Made by a program: the position numbers and the translations under genes. The notes under the pieces are model-generated. The model saw nothing but the letters and a program-made list of their open reading frames with translations, made no database searches and was not told where the DNA came from. A stretch of 15,625 bases of DNA from the NCBI GenBank assembly GCA_012515695.1, contig JAAYXX010000261.1, positions 1 through 15,625 on the forward strand, read 5' to 3'. Positions 6,574 through 14,778 of this stretch are shown here, in pieces; positions within the stretch are counted from its first letter, which is position 1, and every line of letters starts with the position of its first letter. Origin of the DNA: Chloroflexota bacterium. Lineage in GTDB: Bacteria > Chloroflexota > Anaerolineae > UBA1429.

Positions 6574-6661
6574 GGCGGCGGGCGCTATCTGCTCGAAGGG
6601 GTGGATTGACGGGCAAACTGACGCGGCCAGTCGCAACGATATCGAGAAGGGGGAATGAGCA

Positions 6662-7879
6662 ATGCTGCGGGGCAAAAACATCCATACGCAGGCTGTCCAC
6701 GCCGGTGAGCGCGGGCCGCGGCCCGATTACACGCCGGTGTCTACGCCGATCTATCATTCCGTTACGTACATGTACGATAGCATGGAGCCGCTGGATCAGG
6801 TGTTCGCGGGAGGGCGGGAAGGGTATGTCTATCAGCGTTACGGGAACCCCACCGTCAACGCCTGGGAGCGGGCCATTGCGCTGCTGGAAGAACCGGAGGC
6901 GGCCTCGGCTGGTCGCGTGTCCGCTGTGGCGTTTGCGTCGGGGATGGCGGCTGTTCACGCGGCGCTGCTGGGAGCGGGGGTCAAGAGCGGCGCGCATGTG
7001 GTGGCGGCGGCGGATGTGTACGGCGCGACGTATGCCCTGCTGGCGCAAACCCTCGCAGAGCTGGGGGTGCAGACCCGTTTTGTAGACATCACCGCGCTGG
7101 ACGAGGTGCGGCAGGCGTTGGAGGAAACCAGGCCGGTGGCTGTGTTGTGCGAGATCATCTCCAACCCCCTGCTGAAGGTGGCCGACGTGCCGACCCTGGC
7201 GGAGATGGCGCACCGGGTGGGCGCGGCGCTGATCGTGGATAATACCTTTGCCAGCCCTTACCTGTACCGCCCTCTGGCGCATGGCGCGGATTATGTGGTG
7301 CATTCGGCCACCAAGTACCTGTCGGGGCACGGGGATGTGATGGCCGGGGTGGTGGCATGTGCGAGCGAGCGGGCGGGGGATTTGCGGGCCAGGCAAAAGC
7401 TGCTGGGGGCCAACCTGGGGCCGCAGGAAGCGTGGCTGGCGCTGCGCGGCCTCAAGACGCTGGCGCTGCGGATGCGCGAGCAGTGCGCCAACGCTCAGGC
7501 TGTCGCCGAATGGCTCAAGACGCGGCCAGAGGTTGCGCGGGTGAACTATCCGGGGCTGCCGGAGCATCCACAGCACGCGCTGGCAAAGCGGCTGTTCGGC
7601 GGGCGCGGCTTTGGCGGCATGATCAGCCTGGAGCTAGGGGGAGCGGGGCGCGCCGAGGTGTTTCGTTGGATGGAGGCCCTCAAGCTGGTGCTGCCGGTGA
7701 CCACGCTGGGGGACGTGCAAACTCTGGCGCTCTACCCGGCCCATTCATCTCACCGCGCCCTGTCCCCGGAGGTCAGGGCGGCGCTGGGGATCGGCGAGGG
7801 GCTGGTGCGCCTGAGCATTGGCATTGAGGACGTGCAGGATATCATTGCGGATTTGGCGCAGGCGTTGGATACGCTCTAG
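6662..7879 (+). CDS. Trans-sulfuration PLP enzyme (cystathionine gamma-synthase/lyase or O-acylhomoserine sulfhydrylase family)
   Basis: This 405-residue protein is a full-length Cys/Met-metabolism PLP enzyme, fold type I. Visible landmarks are the phosphate-binding YQRYGNPT (57-64), ASGMAA (92-97), the aromatic stacking Y120 in DVYGATY, IVDNTF with D193 that holds the pyridine nitrogen, and HSATKYLSGHGD with the PLP lysine at K218. The C-terminal LGDVQTLALYPAHSSH segment is the substrate carboxylate region. The active-site cysteine typical of methionine gamma-lyase (YGCT) is alanine here (YGAT), which argues against that activity. Sequence alone does not separate cystathionine gamma-synthase, gamma-lyase and O-acetylhomoserine sulfhydrylase, so no symbol is given. 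The ATG at 6662 follows AGGGGG. The gene stands alone between its own promoter and a strong terminator. It probably serves sulfur amino acid metabolism and not the sugar genes. Confidence 0.95.
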   Translation: MLRGKNIHTQAVHAGERGPRPDYTPVSTPIYHSVTYMYDSMEPLDQVFAGGREGYVYQRYGNPTVNAWERAIALLEEPEAASAGRVSAVAFASGMAAVHAALLGAGVKSGAHVVAAADVYGATYALLAQTLAELGVQTRFVDITALDEVRQALEETRPVAVLCEIISNPLLKVADVPTLAEMAHRVGAALIVDNTFASPYLYRPLAHGADYVVHSATKYLSGHGDVMAGVVACASERAGDLRARQKLLGANLGPQEAWLALRGLKTLALRMREQCANAQAVAEWLKTRPEVARVNYPGLPEHPQHALAKRLFGGRGFGGMISLELGGAGRAEVFRWMEALKLVLPVTTLGDVQTLALYPAHSSHRALSPEVRAALGIGEGLVRLSIGIEDVQDIIADLAQALDTL

Positions 7880-7901
7880 CCGCCCGGATTCCGTAGACAT
7901 G

Positions 7902-7949
7902 CGTGGGGATGCCCTGGCGTTCGCCGGAGCATCCCCACGTTGCTGTTTT
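7902..7949 (+). terminator. Rho-independent terminator after the PLP enzyme gene
   Basis: CGTGGGGATGC (7902-7912) and GCATCCCCACG (7929-7939) form a perfect 11-bp stem. The 16-base loop can itself fold through GGC/GCC. TTGCTGTTTT follows on the plus strand. It starts 22 bases past the stop codon and lies between convergent genes, so it shields the enolase-superfamily gene from readthrough. Confidence 0.85.
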
Positions 7950-7950
7950 G

Positions 7951-9090
7951 TCAGTTAAAGCGGGTAACAATGCCGCGTGAATAGCGGGCCACCTTCTCCG
8001 GGTCCAGTTCCAAGCCCAACCCCGGCGTCGTGGGGATGGTCAGGTAGCCTTCCGCATCCAGGCGCGGGGGTTCGGTGGACAGGTTGTCCATGTAGGCGGA
8101 AGGGGTAATATACTCGACAAAGCGCGCATCGGGCATGGCGGCGGCCAGATGCAGGTCGGCGTACAGGCCGACGACGGTGTTCCAGCCGTGGCTGACCGTG
8201 ATGACCCCGTAGTCGTAGGCCATCCAGGCGATACGTCGCGACTCTGAGAGGCCGCCCACCTTGGTGCAATCGGGCTGGACTATGTCCACGGCGTGCCGCT
8301 CGATCCAGGGGATGAACGACTGTCTGCGGGTCAGCACTTCGCAGGCGGAAATTTTGACCGGCGCGTGCTCGCGCAGGAGAACATACCCGTCAATGTCGTC
8401 AGGGCGCAGGGCTTCTTCGAACCAATAAATGCCCCAGTCGTGCAGCATATGGGCGGTTTCCAGCGCCCATTTGTAGGTATTGGGCCAAAAGTCGCCGCTG
8501 CCGCCTGCGTCCACCATCAGGGTGATGTCGTCGCCCACGGCTTCCCTGGCGGTGCGTACCAGCGTTTCATCACGGGCCGCGTCATGCAGCCCAAAGCCAC
8601 CCCAGCCCATCTTGATGGCTCGAAAGCCACGCTGCACCAATCCCTGCAACATCTCGGCAAAGCTTTCTGGCGGCCAGCTAAAGAGCACCGAGGCGTAGGG
8701 CTTGATCTTGTCCCGGTAGATACCGCCGAGCAGTCGGCCCACCGGCTGGCCTGTGGCCTTGCCCAGCAGGTCCCACAGGGCGATGTCTATGCCGCTGATG
8801 GCGTGGGTGACTGCCCCGCCGCGCCCCTGCCAGAAAGTGACCTGGTGCAGCTTTTCCGAGACGCGTTCCGGCTCGATGGCTGACTCGCCCAGGAGATAAC
8901 CGCGCAGTAGTTCCAGGCTGGCGTTGACCAGGGCGGCGCTGGTAAAGACGCTGCCCACGCCCACCAGCCCCTCATCGCTCTCGACCTCGATCAGGGTGTG
9001 TACGTTGTCGCTCGGCTCGATTTCGTGCGCCCACCCGCCAATGGGGGTCTCCCCCAGCAGGGGAATGGATCGTATCTCGGCTATTTTCAT
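7951..9090 (-). CDS. Mandelate racemase/muconate-lactonizing enzyme family protein (probable acid-sugar dehydratase)
   Basis: This 379-residue enolase-superfamily protein has the N-terminal capping domain (1-125) and a C-terminal barrel. Magnesium ligands are D194 (MVDAGG), E225/E226 region (YWFEEAL) and E251 (ISACE). The barrel carries the D274 (VQPD) and H301 (TVSHGWN) pair that acts as the general base in the mandelate-racemase subgroup, and E326 (RFVEY) matches the usual acid position. The second-strand motif is AIKMGWG. K160 is present, but the second lysine of the racemase KxK motif is replaced by glycine. That points to a dehydratase acting on one epimer and not a racemase. Substrates of such enzymes are aldonates or uronic-derived diacids; which one is not readable here. 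It has its own consensus promoter and GGGAGG 5 bases before the ATG. Its expected 2-keto-3-deoxy product would suit the HpcH/HpaI aldolase encoded nearby. Confidence 0.93.
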   Translation of the reverse strand: MKIAEIRSIPLLGETPIGGWAHEIEPSDNVHTLIEVESDEGLVGVGSVFTSAALVNASLELLRGYLLGESAIEPERVSEKLHQVTFWQGRGGAVTHAISGIDIALWDLLGKATGQPVGRLLGGIYRDKIKPYASVLFSWPPESFAEMLQGLVQRGFRAIKMGWGGFGLHDAARDETLVRTAREAVGDDITLMVDAGGSGDFWPNTYKWALETAHMLHDWGIYWFEEALRPDDIDGYVLLREHAPVKISACEVLTRRQSFIPWIERHAVDIVQPDCTKVGGLSESRRIAWMAYDYGVITVSHGWNTVVGLYADLHLAAAMPDARFVEYITPSAYMDNLSTEPPRLDAEGYLTIPTTPGLGLELDPEKVARYSRGIVTRFN

Positions 9091-9125
9091 GACGTCCTCC
9101 CGGCGTATATGGTCGTTTGCCTGGC

Positions 9126-9154
9126 ATAGTAGCCCGGCGCGAGCGCTATGTCAA
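9126..9154 (-). promoter_or_regulatory. Sigma70-type promoter of the enolase-superfamily gene
   Basis: On the minus strand TTGACA (9154-9149) is followed after exactly 17 bases by TACTAT (9131-9126), 5 of 6 to consensus. The leader would be about 29 bases to the ATG at 9090, with the GGGAGG ribosome site inside it. The gene therefore need not depend on the glycosidase-like gene upstream. Confidence 0.8.
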
Positions 9155-9188
9155 CAGGCCCGTCGCGACTCTGGGCGGCCCGCCATCA

Positions 9189-9293
9189 GGATGGGCGGTT
9201 GAAACCGCAGCAACCAGTGCAAAGCCCACCTCCGTGGGCTGATCTGCAGTCGCCGAAGGGCGACTTGGCAATGGTTGGTGCAGTTTTAACTGC
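9189..9293. repeat. Cloverleaf-like multi-hairpin intergenic repeat
   Basis: Four perfect palindromes follow one another: GCGGTT-ga-AACCGC (9195-9208), AGCCCAC-ctcc-GTGGGCT (9223-9240), AGTCGCC-gaag-GGCGACT (9248-9265) and GCAGTT-tt-AACTGC (9280-9293). In addition CAACCAGTGC (9211-9220) can pair at 9 of 10 bases with GCAATGGTTG (9268-9277), enclosing the two inner hairpins. The whole folds as a branched cruciform or RNA. Its left end matches the repeat at 15591-15625. It fills the gap between the end of the glycosidase-like gene and the promoter of the enolase-superfamily gene. No open frame or transposase is inside. Confidence 0.8.
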
Positions 9294-9310
9294 CTATGTC
9301 TCGGATTTCC

Positions 9311-12300
9311 TCATTCCAGTATCGTCGCCGCCAGCACTCCGATGATGATTTCCGGCGCGATGCACTCGACGCGCAGGGATGCCAGCACGCGCCCCGCATC
9401 CAGGGGGATATCGAGGATGTCGGCGTGCGTGCCGCTGGCGTTGCCCACGCCATAGTAGCCCTCTTTGGCCCCGCCGATATGCTGGGGATAGTTCTGCGAG
9501 AAGTGCTGGAGTAGGTGGTCATAATTATCGGGGTTGGTGAGTTCCACCGCCTGCTCGTTGCCATCGGCATAGCGCAGCACCAGCCGCCCGTTGGCGATAC
9601 GGGTCTGGTTGTTCAGCGTAGTGCCTGCCAGCAGCAAGTACAGCTTGCGCCCCTGGCGGTTCACGGGGATGACCGCTTCGCGGGGCCACTGCTCCCAGCG
9701 GGAGGCGAACAGCCCATTGTTCCCTGCGCGCACCTGACGGAATGGCACGCCCACGTCGCTGTAGAACAGGTCGCCCGCATCTAGCCGCGCGCGGACGTGA
9801 TCCAGGTTGATATAATCGGGCCGGTACCAGCTTCCCGTCCAGGCGTTGAGGCCATCGCGCATGATTCGCAGCGCCGTCGGCGGCAGGTTGGTGTCATAGT
9901 AATTCTGGCGGAACAAGCTTTCCAGTTGCCCGTTGTAGGGGATGTCCAGCGGCACACAGCAAGCGGACAGGCCGTCCCACAGTGTGGATGGCTGCCACAG
10001 GAGCAACGGGGCCTGTAATGCACCCTGCCAGTCGCCGCTTACTTGCAGGTGCAATAGAGTGCGCCCCGGCGACAGGCGCGAGCGCTCGCGCAGAGGGTAC
10101 GTCAGGCGCAGTTCAGCCTGGGCAGGCAGTGTCACGGCTTCGGCGGTCCCCTGGCCCAGCAGTTCCGTCTTTAGCGTCAGGCGGAGGGCATGGGGCAGGT
10201 TGTTACGCAAAGTGAACGCATAGCGCAGGTCGTCGCAATGCTCGTCATATTGCCAGTTGGCGGCGCTGATTTCCAGTGCGGGGCGAACGTAGACATCCAC
10301 CGGCTCCCAGCAGGTGGTATTCCCGTGGGTGGCGCGCAAGAAGAAGGTATGCGGGCCGCGCACGTCCTGGCGCAGTACGAATTGGGTGAGGTCGCTGCCG
10401 GGTTGCTGCTCCTGAAGCAGCCCTTGTGGATCATATACCTCTTCCAGGGTGCAATCATGGGCGGCCACTGTAAAGGCGTGGCCGGGGACCACGGTTTGCG
10501 GGTAGGTCAGGGCGTGGCGCATTGCCCGGTAGCGCACCTGCACCGCGTGCTCCGTCTCGGCGGGCAAGTCGATCACGACGAACGGCCTCCCGATGCCCGG
10601 CTCGCAGCGCCATTCCGCGGGCTGCCCATTGGCCCAGACCCCCTCGACAATGTCATAGCGGGCGCGCAGCCGGAGGCGCAGGCGGCAAGGGGTGGGCATG
10701 GTAACCGTGACGCGCTCGGTCAGGTCATCCCGTTGCAGCGCAAAACTCAGATCGCGGAGCGTCAGGTTGGCTGTGGGCCACTCGGTTGGCAGGTTGGGCT
10801 GGATCACTATCAGGTTGTGCTGGCGCTGCGGGCGAATGCCGAACAGCCCCTCGATCACCGTGCGGGCGAACATGCTGCTGGTGTCGGTAAACTCGGTATA
10901 AGTGCCTTGTTCGCCCTCCCATCCGCCATAGGATGAGATGGTTCCCGGCACACGCGCCTTGACAAAGGGCATCAGCGAGGCTTGCAACAGCCGCCAGCCG
11001 CGTCCGTTGTCGCCCAGTTGGAAATAGCTCAGGGCAGTATGCAGGATTTCCTGAAAGGCGATGGTGCCGTTGGTAACGATGACCGGATACCAGTCGTTGA
11101 CCAGCAGCAGGTCATTGGGTAACCAGAGGCGTTCCTCGACGTACCGCAGCGATTGGTAAGCCTGGAAAGGGTCGGTGACCTCCGAGTCGATGGGGTGGTA
11201 GATGGTGGGCAGCTCGGCGTCCTCGTGCAGGCGATGAGGCTCCAGGTACTCCTGGTACTCGGCATAGTGCCCCTCGCGGGCCATCCAGAGCCGCGTATTC
11301 ATGGCCTCGCGGATAGCGGTAGCCATGTCGCGGTAAGGCTGGGGGTTCTCTCCGACCAACTCGGCGGCCTCGGCGGCCAACAGGTGTGCGCGGTACATAT
11401 AGGCGCTGGCCTGAGCGCCTGGCCCACCGGAATACCAATGACCGTCGCTTATCCAGGTATTGATGTGATTCTCGTAGAGGTGATCGCCGTCCGTATCCAG
11501 CGTGCGCTGCTCCCAGGCCAGGGCGTCGCGCAGCGTGGGCCACAGTTCGCGCAGCAGGGGCTTGTCACCGGTCCAGCAGTAGTAATGGTAGAGGTGATCC
11601 AGATAGACTTCGCCCATGTTTCCGTCTACCCAGCCGCCATATGACCCGTCAAAGCCCACCCAGTCGTGCAGCTTGCCCCGGCTCATATAGCCCTGCTCGC
11701 CCTCCTGAATCTGTTGCCGGGCGTGAAAGCGCAGGGCAGCCGCCACGCGCTCGTACCAGCCCAGGCAGGTGGGACCATACCAGCCGCGCCAGCCGAGGAA
11801 CCAGCCCTTGCACTCGACGCCCCAGCGCACAGCGCCGTGCAGATAGGAGGGAGGCAGCCAGCAAGCATCCAGCGTCGAGGAGATGCCGCGCACGGCCTGG
11901 TTGAGCAGCGTGTGGGGCGTCTCTACGATGGCTTGCGTCTGTACCGCTTCGCCGTGCTGTCTGGCTTTATGGTAGGTGGCGGCAGCGTCGTCGAGCAGGC
12001 TCTTCAGGGCGTGGGCATCCTCGTCATGGTTGGTCAGCAAGGCCAGATAGGCCGACTCTGGCCCGACCTGGAGCGCGCTCACGGTGGCCTTGTGCGAGTT
12101 CTCCACCGCCGAGAGGCCGATTTCCATGCGCGGCAAGGCGTCCGGGTTGGCGATGAGGATGCGCCCGGCGGGGGAGGTGGCGGCACGGGTCGTCTTGGGG
12201 CATTGCGGATGTTGGCATGCCAGGATATGCCCCTCTTCCAGCGTCACACGGCTGTTTGTCGCGGTCTGCGGAGAGACGCCCCCGTCGCGCGCCCCGCCTT

Positions 12301-12772
12301 CGTGGGCGGTTGGTCCCTGGCCGAGGATGCTGCGTGCGGCATAGCCCAGGTTGCCCAGCAGCCACAGCACCTCAATCGCTTCAGAAGCCCACAGGCGGGC
12401 GATCAGGCCGGGGGCGTCGGGCAAGGGATATACCTCCAGGCGTAGTTCCAGGCCGGGGAACGCCGAGTCGGTCAGGTTCCAGCACATCCCTCCAGCGTTA
12501 TAGATGGCTTCGATCTGTTGGAACTCGTGCATCCACTTGCCCAGCGTCCCGCGCTGCACATAGAAGGACAGGTCGCCGTAGCGCCAGTCAGGGGTTTCGG
12601 CCATTCGAATCTGCGGCCTGTCCCCGGCCAACACCTTCATGGGGCCATGCGCTCCGTGCAGCACGCGATTGTAGGTAAAGCGGCCGTTGACAATGCAAAA
12701 GCCCTGGGGCGTGGCCTCGTACCACTGCCAGGGATCGCGCGCCCAAATCATCCATTCCTGTTTGGTAGCCAT
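9311..12772 (-). CDS. Large six-hairpin glycosidase-like protein (DUF4450-like N-terminus)
   Basis: This 1153-residue protein begins with a beta-rich domain (about 1-250; VNGRFTYNRVLHGAHGPM at 29-46) that recalls the DUF4450/beta-sandwich domains preceding (alpha/alpha)6 barrels. Residues about 285-650 look like that barrel, with many aromatic and acidic loop residues: VRWGVECKGWFLGWRGWYG (315-333), HDWVGFDGSYGGWVDGNMGE (369-388), LDTDGDHLYENHINTWISDG (425-444) and SSYGGWEGEQGTYTE (613-627). Such proteins usually cleave glycosidic bonds with a Glu/Asp pair; I cannot name the pair or the substrate. Residues 650-750 form a barrel-closing beta domain, and 770-1153 a beta-rich C-terminal region I do not recognise. 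No signal peptide or membrane segment is present, so it would act in the cytoplasm. AAGGGAGG lies just before the ATG. It follows the AOR gene by 116 bases on the same strand and may be partly co-transcribed with it. Confidence 0.75.
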   Translation of the reverse strand: MATKQEWMIWARDPWQWYEATPQGFCIVNGRFTYNRVLHGAHGPMKVLAGDRPQIRMAETPDWRYGDLSFYVQRGTLGKWMHEFQQIEAIYNAGGMCWNLTDSAFPGLELRLEVYPLPDAPGLIARLWASEAIEVLWLLGNLGYAARSILGQGPTAHEGGARDGGVSPQTATNSRVTLEEGHILACQHPQCPKTTRAATSPAGRILIANPDALPRMEIGLSAVENSHKATVSALQVGPESAYLALLTNHDEDAHALKSLLDDAAATYHKARQHGEAVQTQAIVETPHTLLNQAVRGISSTLDACWLPPSYLHGAVRWGVECKGWFLGWRGWYGPTCLGWYERVAAALRFHARQQIQEGEQGYMSRGKLHDWVGFDGSYGGWVDGNMGEVYLDHLYHYYCWTGDKPLLRELWPTLRDALAWEQRTLDTDGDHLYENHINTWISDGHWYSGGPGAQASAYMYRAHLLAAEAAELVGENPQPYRDMATAIREAMNTRLWMAREGHYAEYQEYLEPHRLHEDAELPTIYHPIDSEVTDPFQAYQSLRYVEERLWLPNDLLLVNDWYPVIVTNGTIAFQEILHTALSYFQLGDNGRGWRLLQASLMPFVKARVPGTISSYGGWEGEQGTYTEFTDTSSMFARTVIEGLFGIRPQRQHNLIVIQPNLPTEWPTANLTLRDLSFALQRDDLTERVTVTMPTPCRLRLRLRARYDIVEGVWANGQPAEWRCEPGIGRPFVVIDLPAETEHAVQVRYRAMRHALTYPQTVVPGHAFTVAAHDCTLEEVYDPQGLLQEQQPGSDLTQFVLRQDVRGPHTFFLRATHGNTTCWEPVDVYVRPALEISAANWQYDEHCDDLRYAFTLRNNLPHALRLTLKTELLGQGTAEAVTLPAQAELRLTYPLRERSRLSPGRTLLHLQVSGDWQGALQAPLLLWQPSTLWDGLSACCVPLDIPYNGQLESLFRQNYYDTNLPPTALRIMRDGLNAWTGSWYRPDYINLDHVRARLDAGDLFYSDVGVPFRQVRAGNNGLFASRWEQWPREAVIPVNRQGRKLYLLLAGTTLNNQTRIANGRLVLRYADGNEQAVELTNPDNYDHLLQHFSQNYPQHIGGAKEGYYGVGNASGTHADILDIPLDAGRVLASLRVECIAPEIIIGVLAATILE

Positions 12773-12878
12773 GCGGCCTCCCTTCGCTATAGTACTCTAT
12801 CGGTTGATGCGATGCCTGCATACCCTGGGTACTTGAGCAGCCGATCCACCGGGCGAGAGAAGCCAGCCGTGCGGCACT

Positions 12879-12900
12879 CTGCCGGATTTCAGCCCGGCAG
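12879..12900 (-). other. Hairpin spanning the AOR stop codon
   Basis: On the minus strand CTGCCGG pairs perfectly with CCGGCAG around an 8-base loop that contains the AOR stop codon TGA (12891-12889). No T-run follows. It may protect the 3' end of the ferredoxin-AOR message or weaken readthrough into the glycosidase-like gene. The remaining gap (12773-12878) has only a weak TACTAT box and a TACCC/GGGTA palindrome. Confidence 0.45.
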
Positions 12901-14778
12901 CTTGTTCTCCGATTCCAGCGCGTCCGCGATGTCTTTCAGGTCCAGCCTTTCCAACGTCGCCCGGGTTGGTCTGCCGGTGCTCTTGTCCCAACCTCGCAAT
13001 TCGTGATAGGTGTCCACCAATTGGTTGAATTTGGCCTCGTCAATGGCGATGGCTTGCGTTCCGTCGGGCCGCTTGAACCAGGGCATAATCTCCCGCAGCT
13101 CTTGCTCGCGGCTTCGATCATAGTTGCGGATGAGCAGCGCCCGCTGCATGTTCTTGTTGCGCTCGCCGATTGCGTCCAGTTCGGCCTCGGTGGTCTCTCT
13201 GCCAGTGACGGCGGAGTAGAGGCGACTCTCGGCGTCCATCCGATGGGGCATGGGAAAGACAAACTCGCACAGCGTCAGGCTGGATTTCAGCTCGGAGCGG
13301 TGCTCGTTCCAGATGGCGATTTCGGCCCCCTTGGAGCCTTCGTATGGGGAGCGGACAAACTCGTCCAGCCATTCCTGCCTGGCCTGGGTGTGGGTGTCAT
13401 CCAACGGGTCACGAGTGGCGGTCATCCAGACGAGCGCCTGAATCAGCCAATGCGGGAACGGCTGGATGGATTGGATGCCCCGACCACTCCAGTGCCCCGC
13501 GTATCCCCAGGCTTCTTGCAGGTTGATCTGCGTGGGGATGGGGCGCTCGCCGCTATACATCGTCTCGCCGTATTGCGCGCGGCCCAGTATGTCAATGGCG
13601 CGTGATGTGCCCTCGGCGAGCAGGTCGCCAATGCCCTCGCGGAAGGCGATCATATGCAGGAGCCTGGCCCACCATTCTGTGCTGTCGGGGTTGACTGGCT
13701 TTAGCGCGTCGAATCCCTTGTCTGTCAGCACCCCTTCCCGATAGGACATCACCAGCCAGGGCACCATGCCGCCCAGTAGTTCCCATTCGTTCAGTCCATA
13801 TTGATTGATCAGTTCGGTTGTTTCGAACCCGCCTTCAAGCCCTTGCCACCACAACGGCCATTGAGTCCCATACGGGTGCATCCAGCCGATGGTGTACGGG
13901 CCAATGCAGCCCCACCGCCCGGCACGTCGCCCTGGGCGGGTGACGCGGGGCACGTCGCGGAACTCGCGGAAGCAGTGGCGGTCACACGAATGGGTGCATG
14001 AGGTGACGTTGCGCGGGTAGGGCACGTTTTCGACGGTGTGACCGTCGTATGGCCAGGGGCCCCACCTCTCGACGGGGTTTTTGTCTGGTTGCGGCTGCAA
14101 TTCCTTACGCAGTCGCAGCAATTCTTCTGGATGGGCGATGCGGACCTTGCCGCTACCCTTGACGCAGATGGCCTTCAGGTTTTTGGACCCGGCAACCCCG
14201 CCGAAGCCGCCCTGTCCGGCTGCGTTCTCGGTGTCGGTGAGCAGCACCGCAATTCTGGAGCGGTTTTCGCCCGCCGGGCCGATAGCCAGGGAGCGCACCT
14301 GACTCTCGTGGATGCGGGCCAGTTCTTTTTGTGTATCGTATGTGCCCAGCCCCCACAGGCGTTTGGCGTCGCGGATTTCGACGGTGTCGTCGTGAATCCA
14401 GAGGTAAACGGGCGAGGCCGCTTTGCCGGTGATCACCAGCGAGTCATAGCCTGCGAATTTCAACTCGGCGCCGAACCAGCCGCCCACTCCCGAATGGGAA
14501 TACATGGGTGGGTAGGTTTGGGCAGCGACGCCGCCGACCTCGGCCCGCCCGGATGAGGGAGCGGGCGTGCCCGTCAGTGGGCCAACGGAGATGAGCAAGC
14601 AGTTTTCCGCGTCAAAGGCGTCGGCATTGGCCGGAATCTCGTTCCATGCGAGACGGTGGTTGAGTCCCTTGCCACCGATATGCTTCCACACCAGCTCGGT
14701 CGAGTCCACGGTGTGGGTGGTTCCTTGACTGAGATCGACCTTGAGTATATTGCCTGTCCAACCGTAGAGATCGCTCAT
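12889..14778 (-). CDS. Aldehyde ferredoxin oxidoreductase family protein (tungsten/molybdenum bis-pterin)
   Basis: This 629-residue protein has the full AOR architecture: N-terminal beta domain with GGKGLNHRLAWNEIP (35-49), NCLLISVGPLTGTPAPSSGR (59-78), GYDSLVITGKA (110-120), AAGQGGFGGVAGSKNLKAI (186-204), the cluster-binding cysteines, and the C-terminal segments LTLCEF (501-506) and GERNKNMQRALLIRNYDRSR (538-557). The family oxidises aldehydes to acids using a tungsten or molybdenum bis-pterin and one [4Fe-4S] cluster, passing electrons to ferredoxin. The N-terminal cysteines are C261, C265 and C269 (Cx3Cx3C), and the fourth is C504; the classical spacing is Cx2Cx3C, so one residue is added. 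No signal peptide is visible. The start at 14778 overlaps the ferredoxin stop as ATGA, showing translational coupling, and AAGGAAGG lies upstream; an in-frame ATG at 14874 lies inside the ferredoxin gene and is rejected. Substrate unknown; it could be an acyl-CoA-independent aldehyde oxidase or a more distant AOR relative. Confidence 0.93.
   Translation of the reverse strand: MSDLYGWTGNILKVDLSQGTTHTVDSTELVWKHIGGKGLNHRLAWNEIPANADAFDAENCLLISVGPLTGTPAPSSGRAEVGGVAAQTYPPMYSHSGVGGWFGAELKFAGYDSLVITGKAASPVYLWIHDDTVEIRDAKRLWGLGTYDTQKELARIHESQVRSLAIGPAGENRSRIAVLLTDTENAAGQGGFGGVAGSKNLKAICVKGSGKVRIAHPEELLRLRKELQPQPDKNPVERWGPWPYDGHTVENVPYPRNVTSCTHSCDRHCFREFRDVPRVTRPGRRAGRWGCIGPYTIGWMHPYGTQWPLWWQGLEGGFETTELINQYGLNEWELLGGMVPWLVMSYREGVLTDKGFDALKPVNPDSTEWWARLLHMIAFREGIGDLLAEGTSRAIDILGRAQYGETMYSGERPIPTQINLQEAWGYAGHWSGRGIQSIQPFPHWLIQALVWMTATRDPLDDTHTQARQEWLDEFVRSPYEGSKGAEIAIWNEHRSELKSSLTLCEFVFPMPHRMDAESRLYSAVTGRETTEAELDAIGERNKNMQRALLIRNYDRSREQELREIMPWFKRPDGTQAIAIDEAKFNQLVDTYHELRGWDKSTGRPTRATLERLDLKDIADALESENKLPG

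Larger units (their letters stand above)
6302..6661. promoter_or_regulatory. 360-base divergent intergenic region
   Basis: This gap between the leftward nitroreductase and rightward PLP enzyme genes holds a possible leftward promoter (6371-6398), a second leftward TTGACA (6338-6333) without a good -10 partner, a 45-bp-period tandem repeat (6455-6541) and a strong rightward promoter (6546-6573). Short open frames across the repeat read MARQNGA..TIAV twice, but this only reflects the repeat and shows no coding evidence. Confidence 0.6.

Noticed and set aside
6458..6658. Small protein with MARQNGA repeats
   Set aside because: It is only the translation of the tandem repeat and promoter region; there is no ribosome site and the frame ends at the next gene's start.
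6428..7576. A 382-codon leftward frame opposite the PLP enzyme gene
   Set aside because: It reads through the 45-bp tandem repeat and is antisense to a complete PLP enzyme; composition is rich in Arg, His and Pro as in shadow frames.
9189..9293. CRISPR array or tRNA-like gene in the multi-hairpin region
   Set aside because: There are no regularly spaced identical repeats with unique spacers, and no tRNA T-loop or acceptor-stem pattern; each hairpin has a different sequence.
11666..12445. Rightward 259-codon frame inside the glycosidase-like gene
   Set aside because: Antisense shadow of a continuous 1153-residue protein with recognisable domain patterns.
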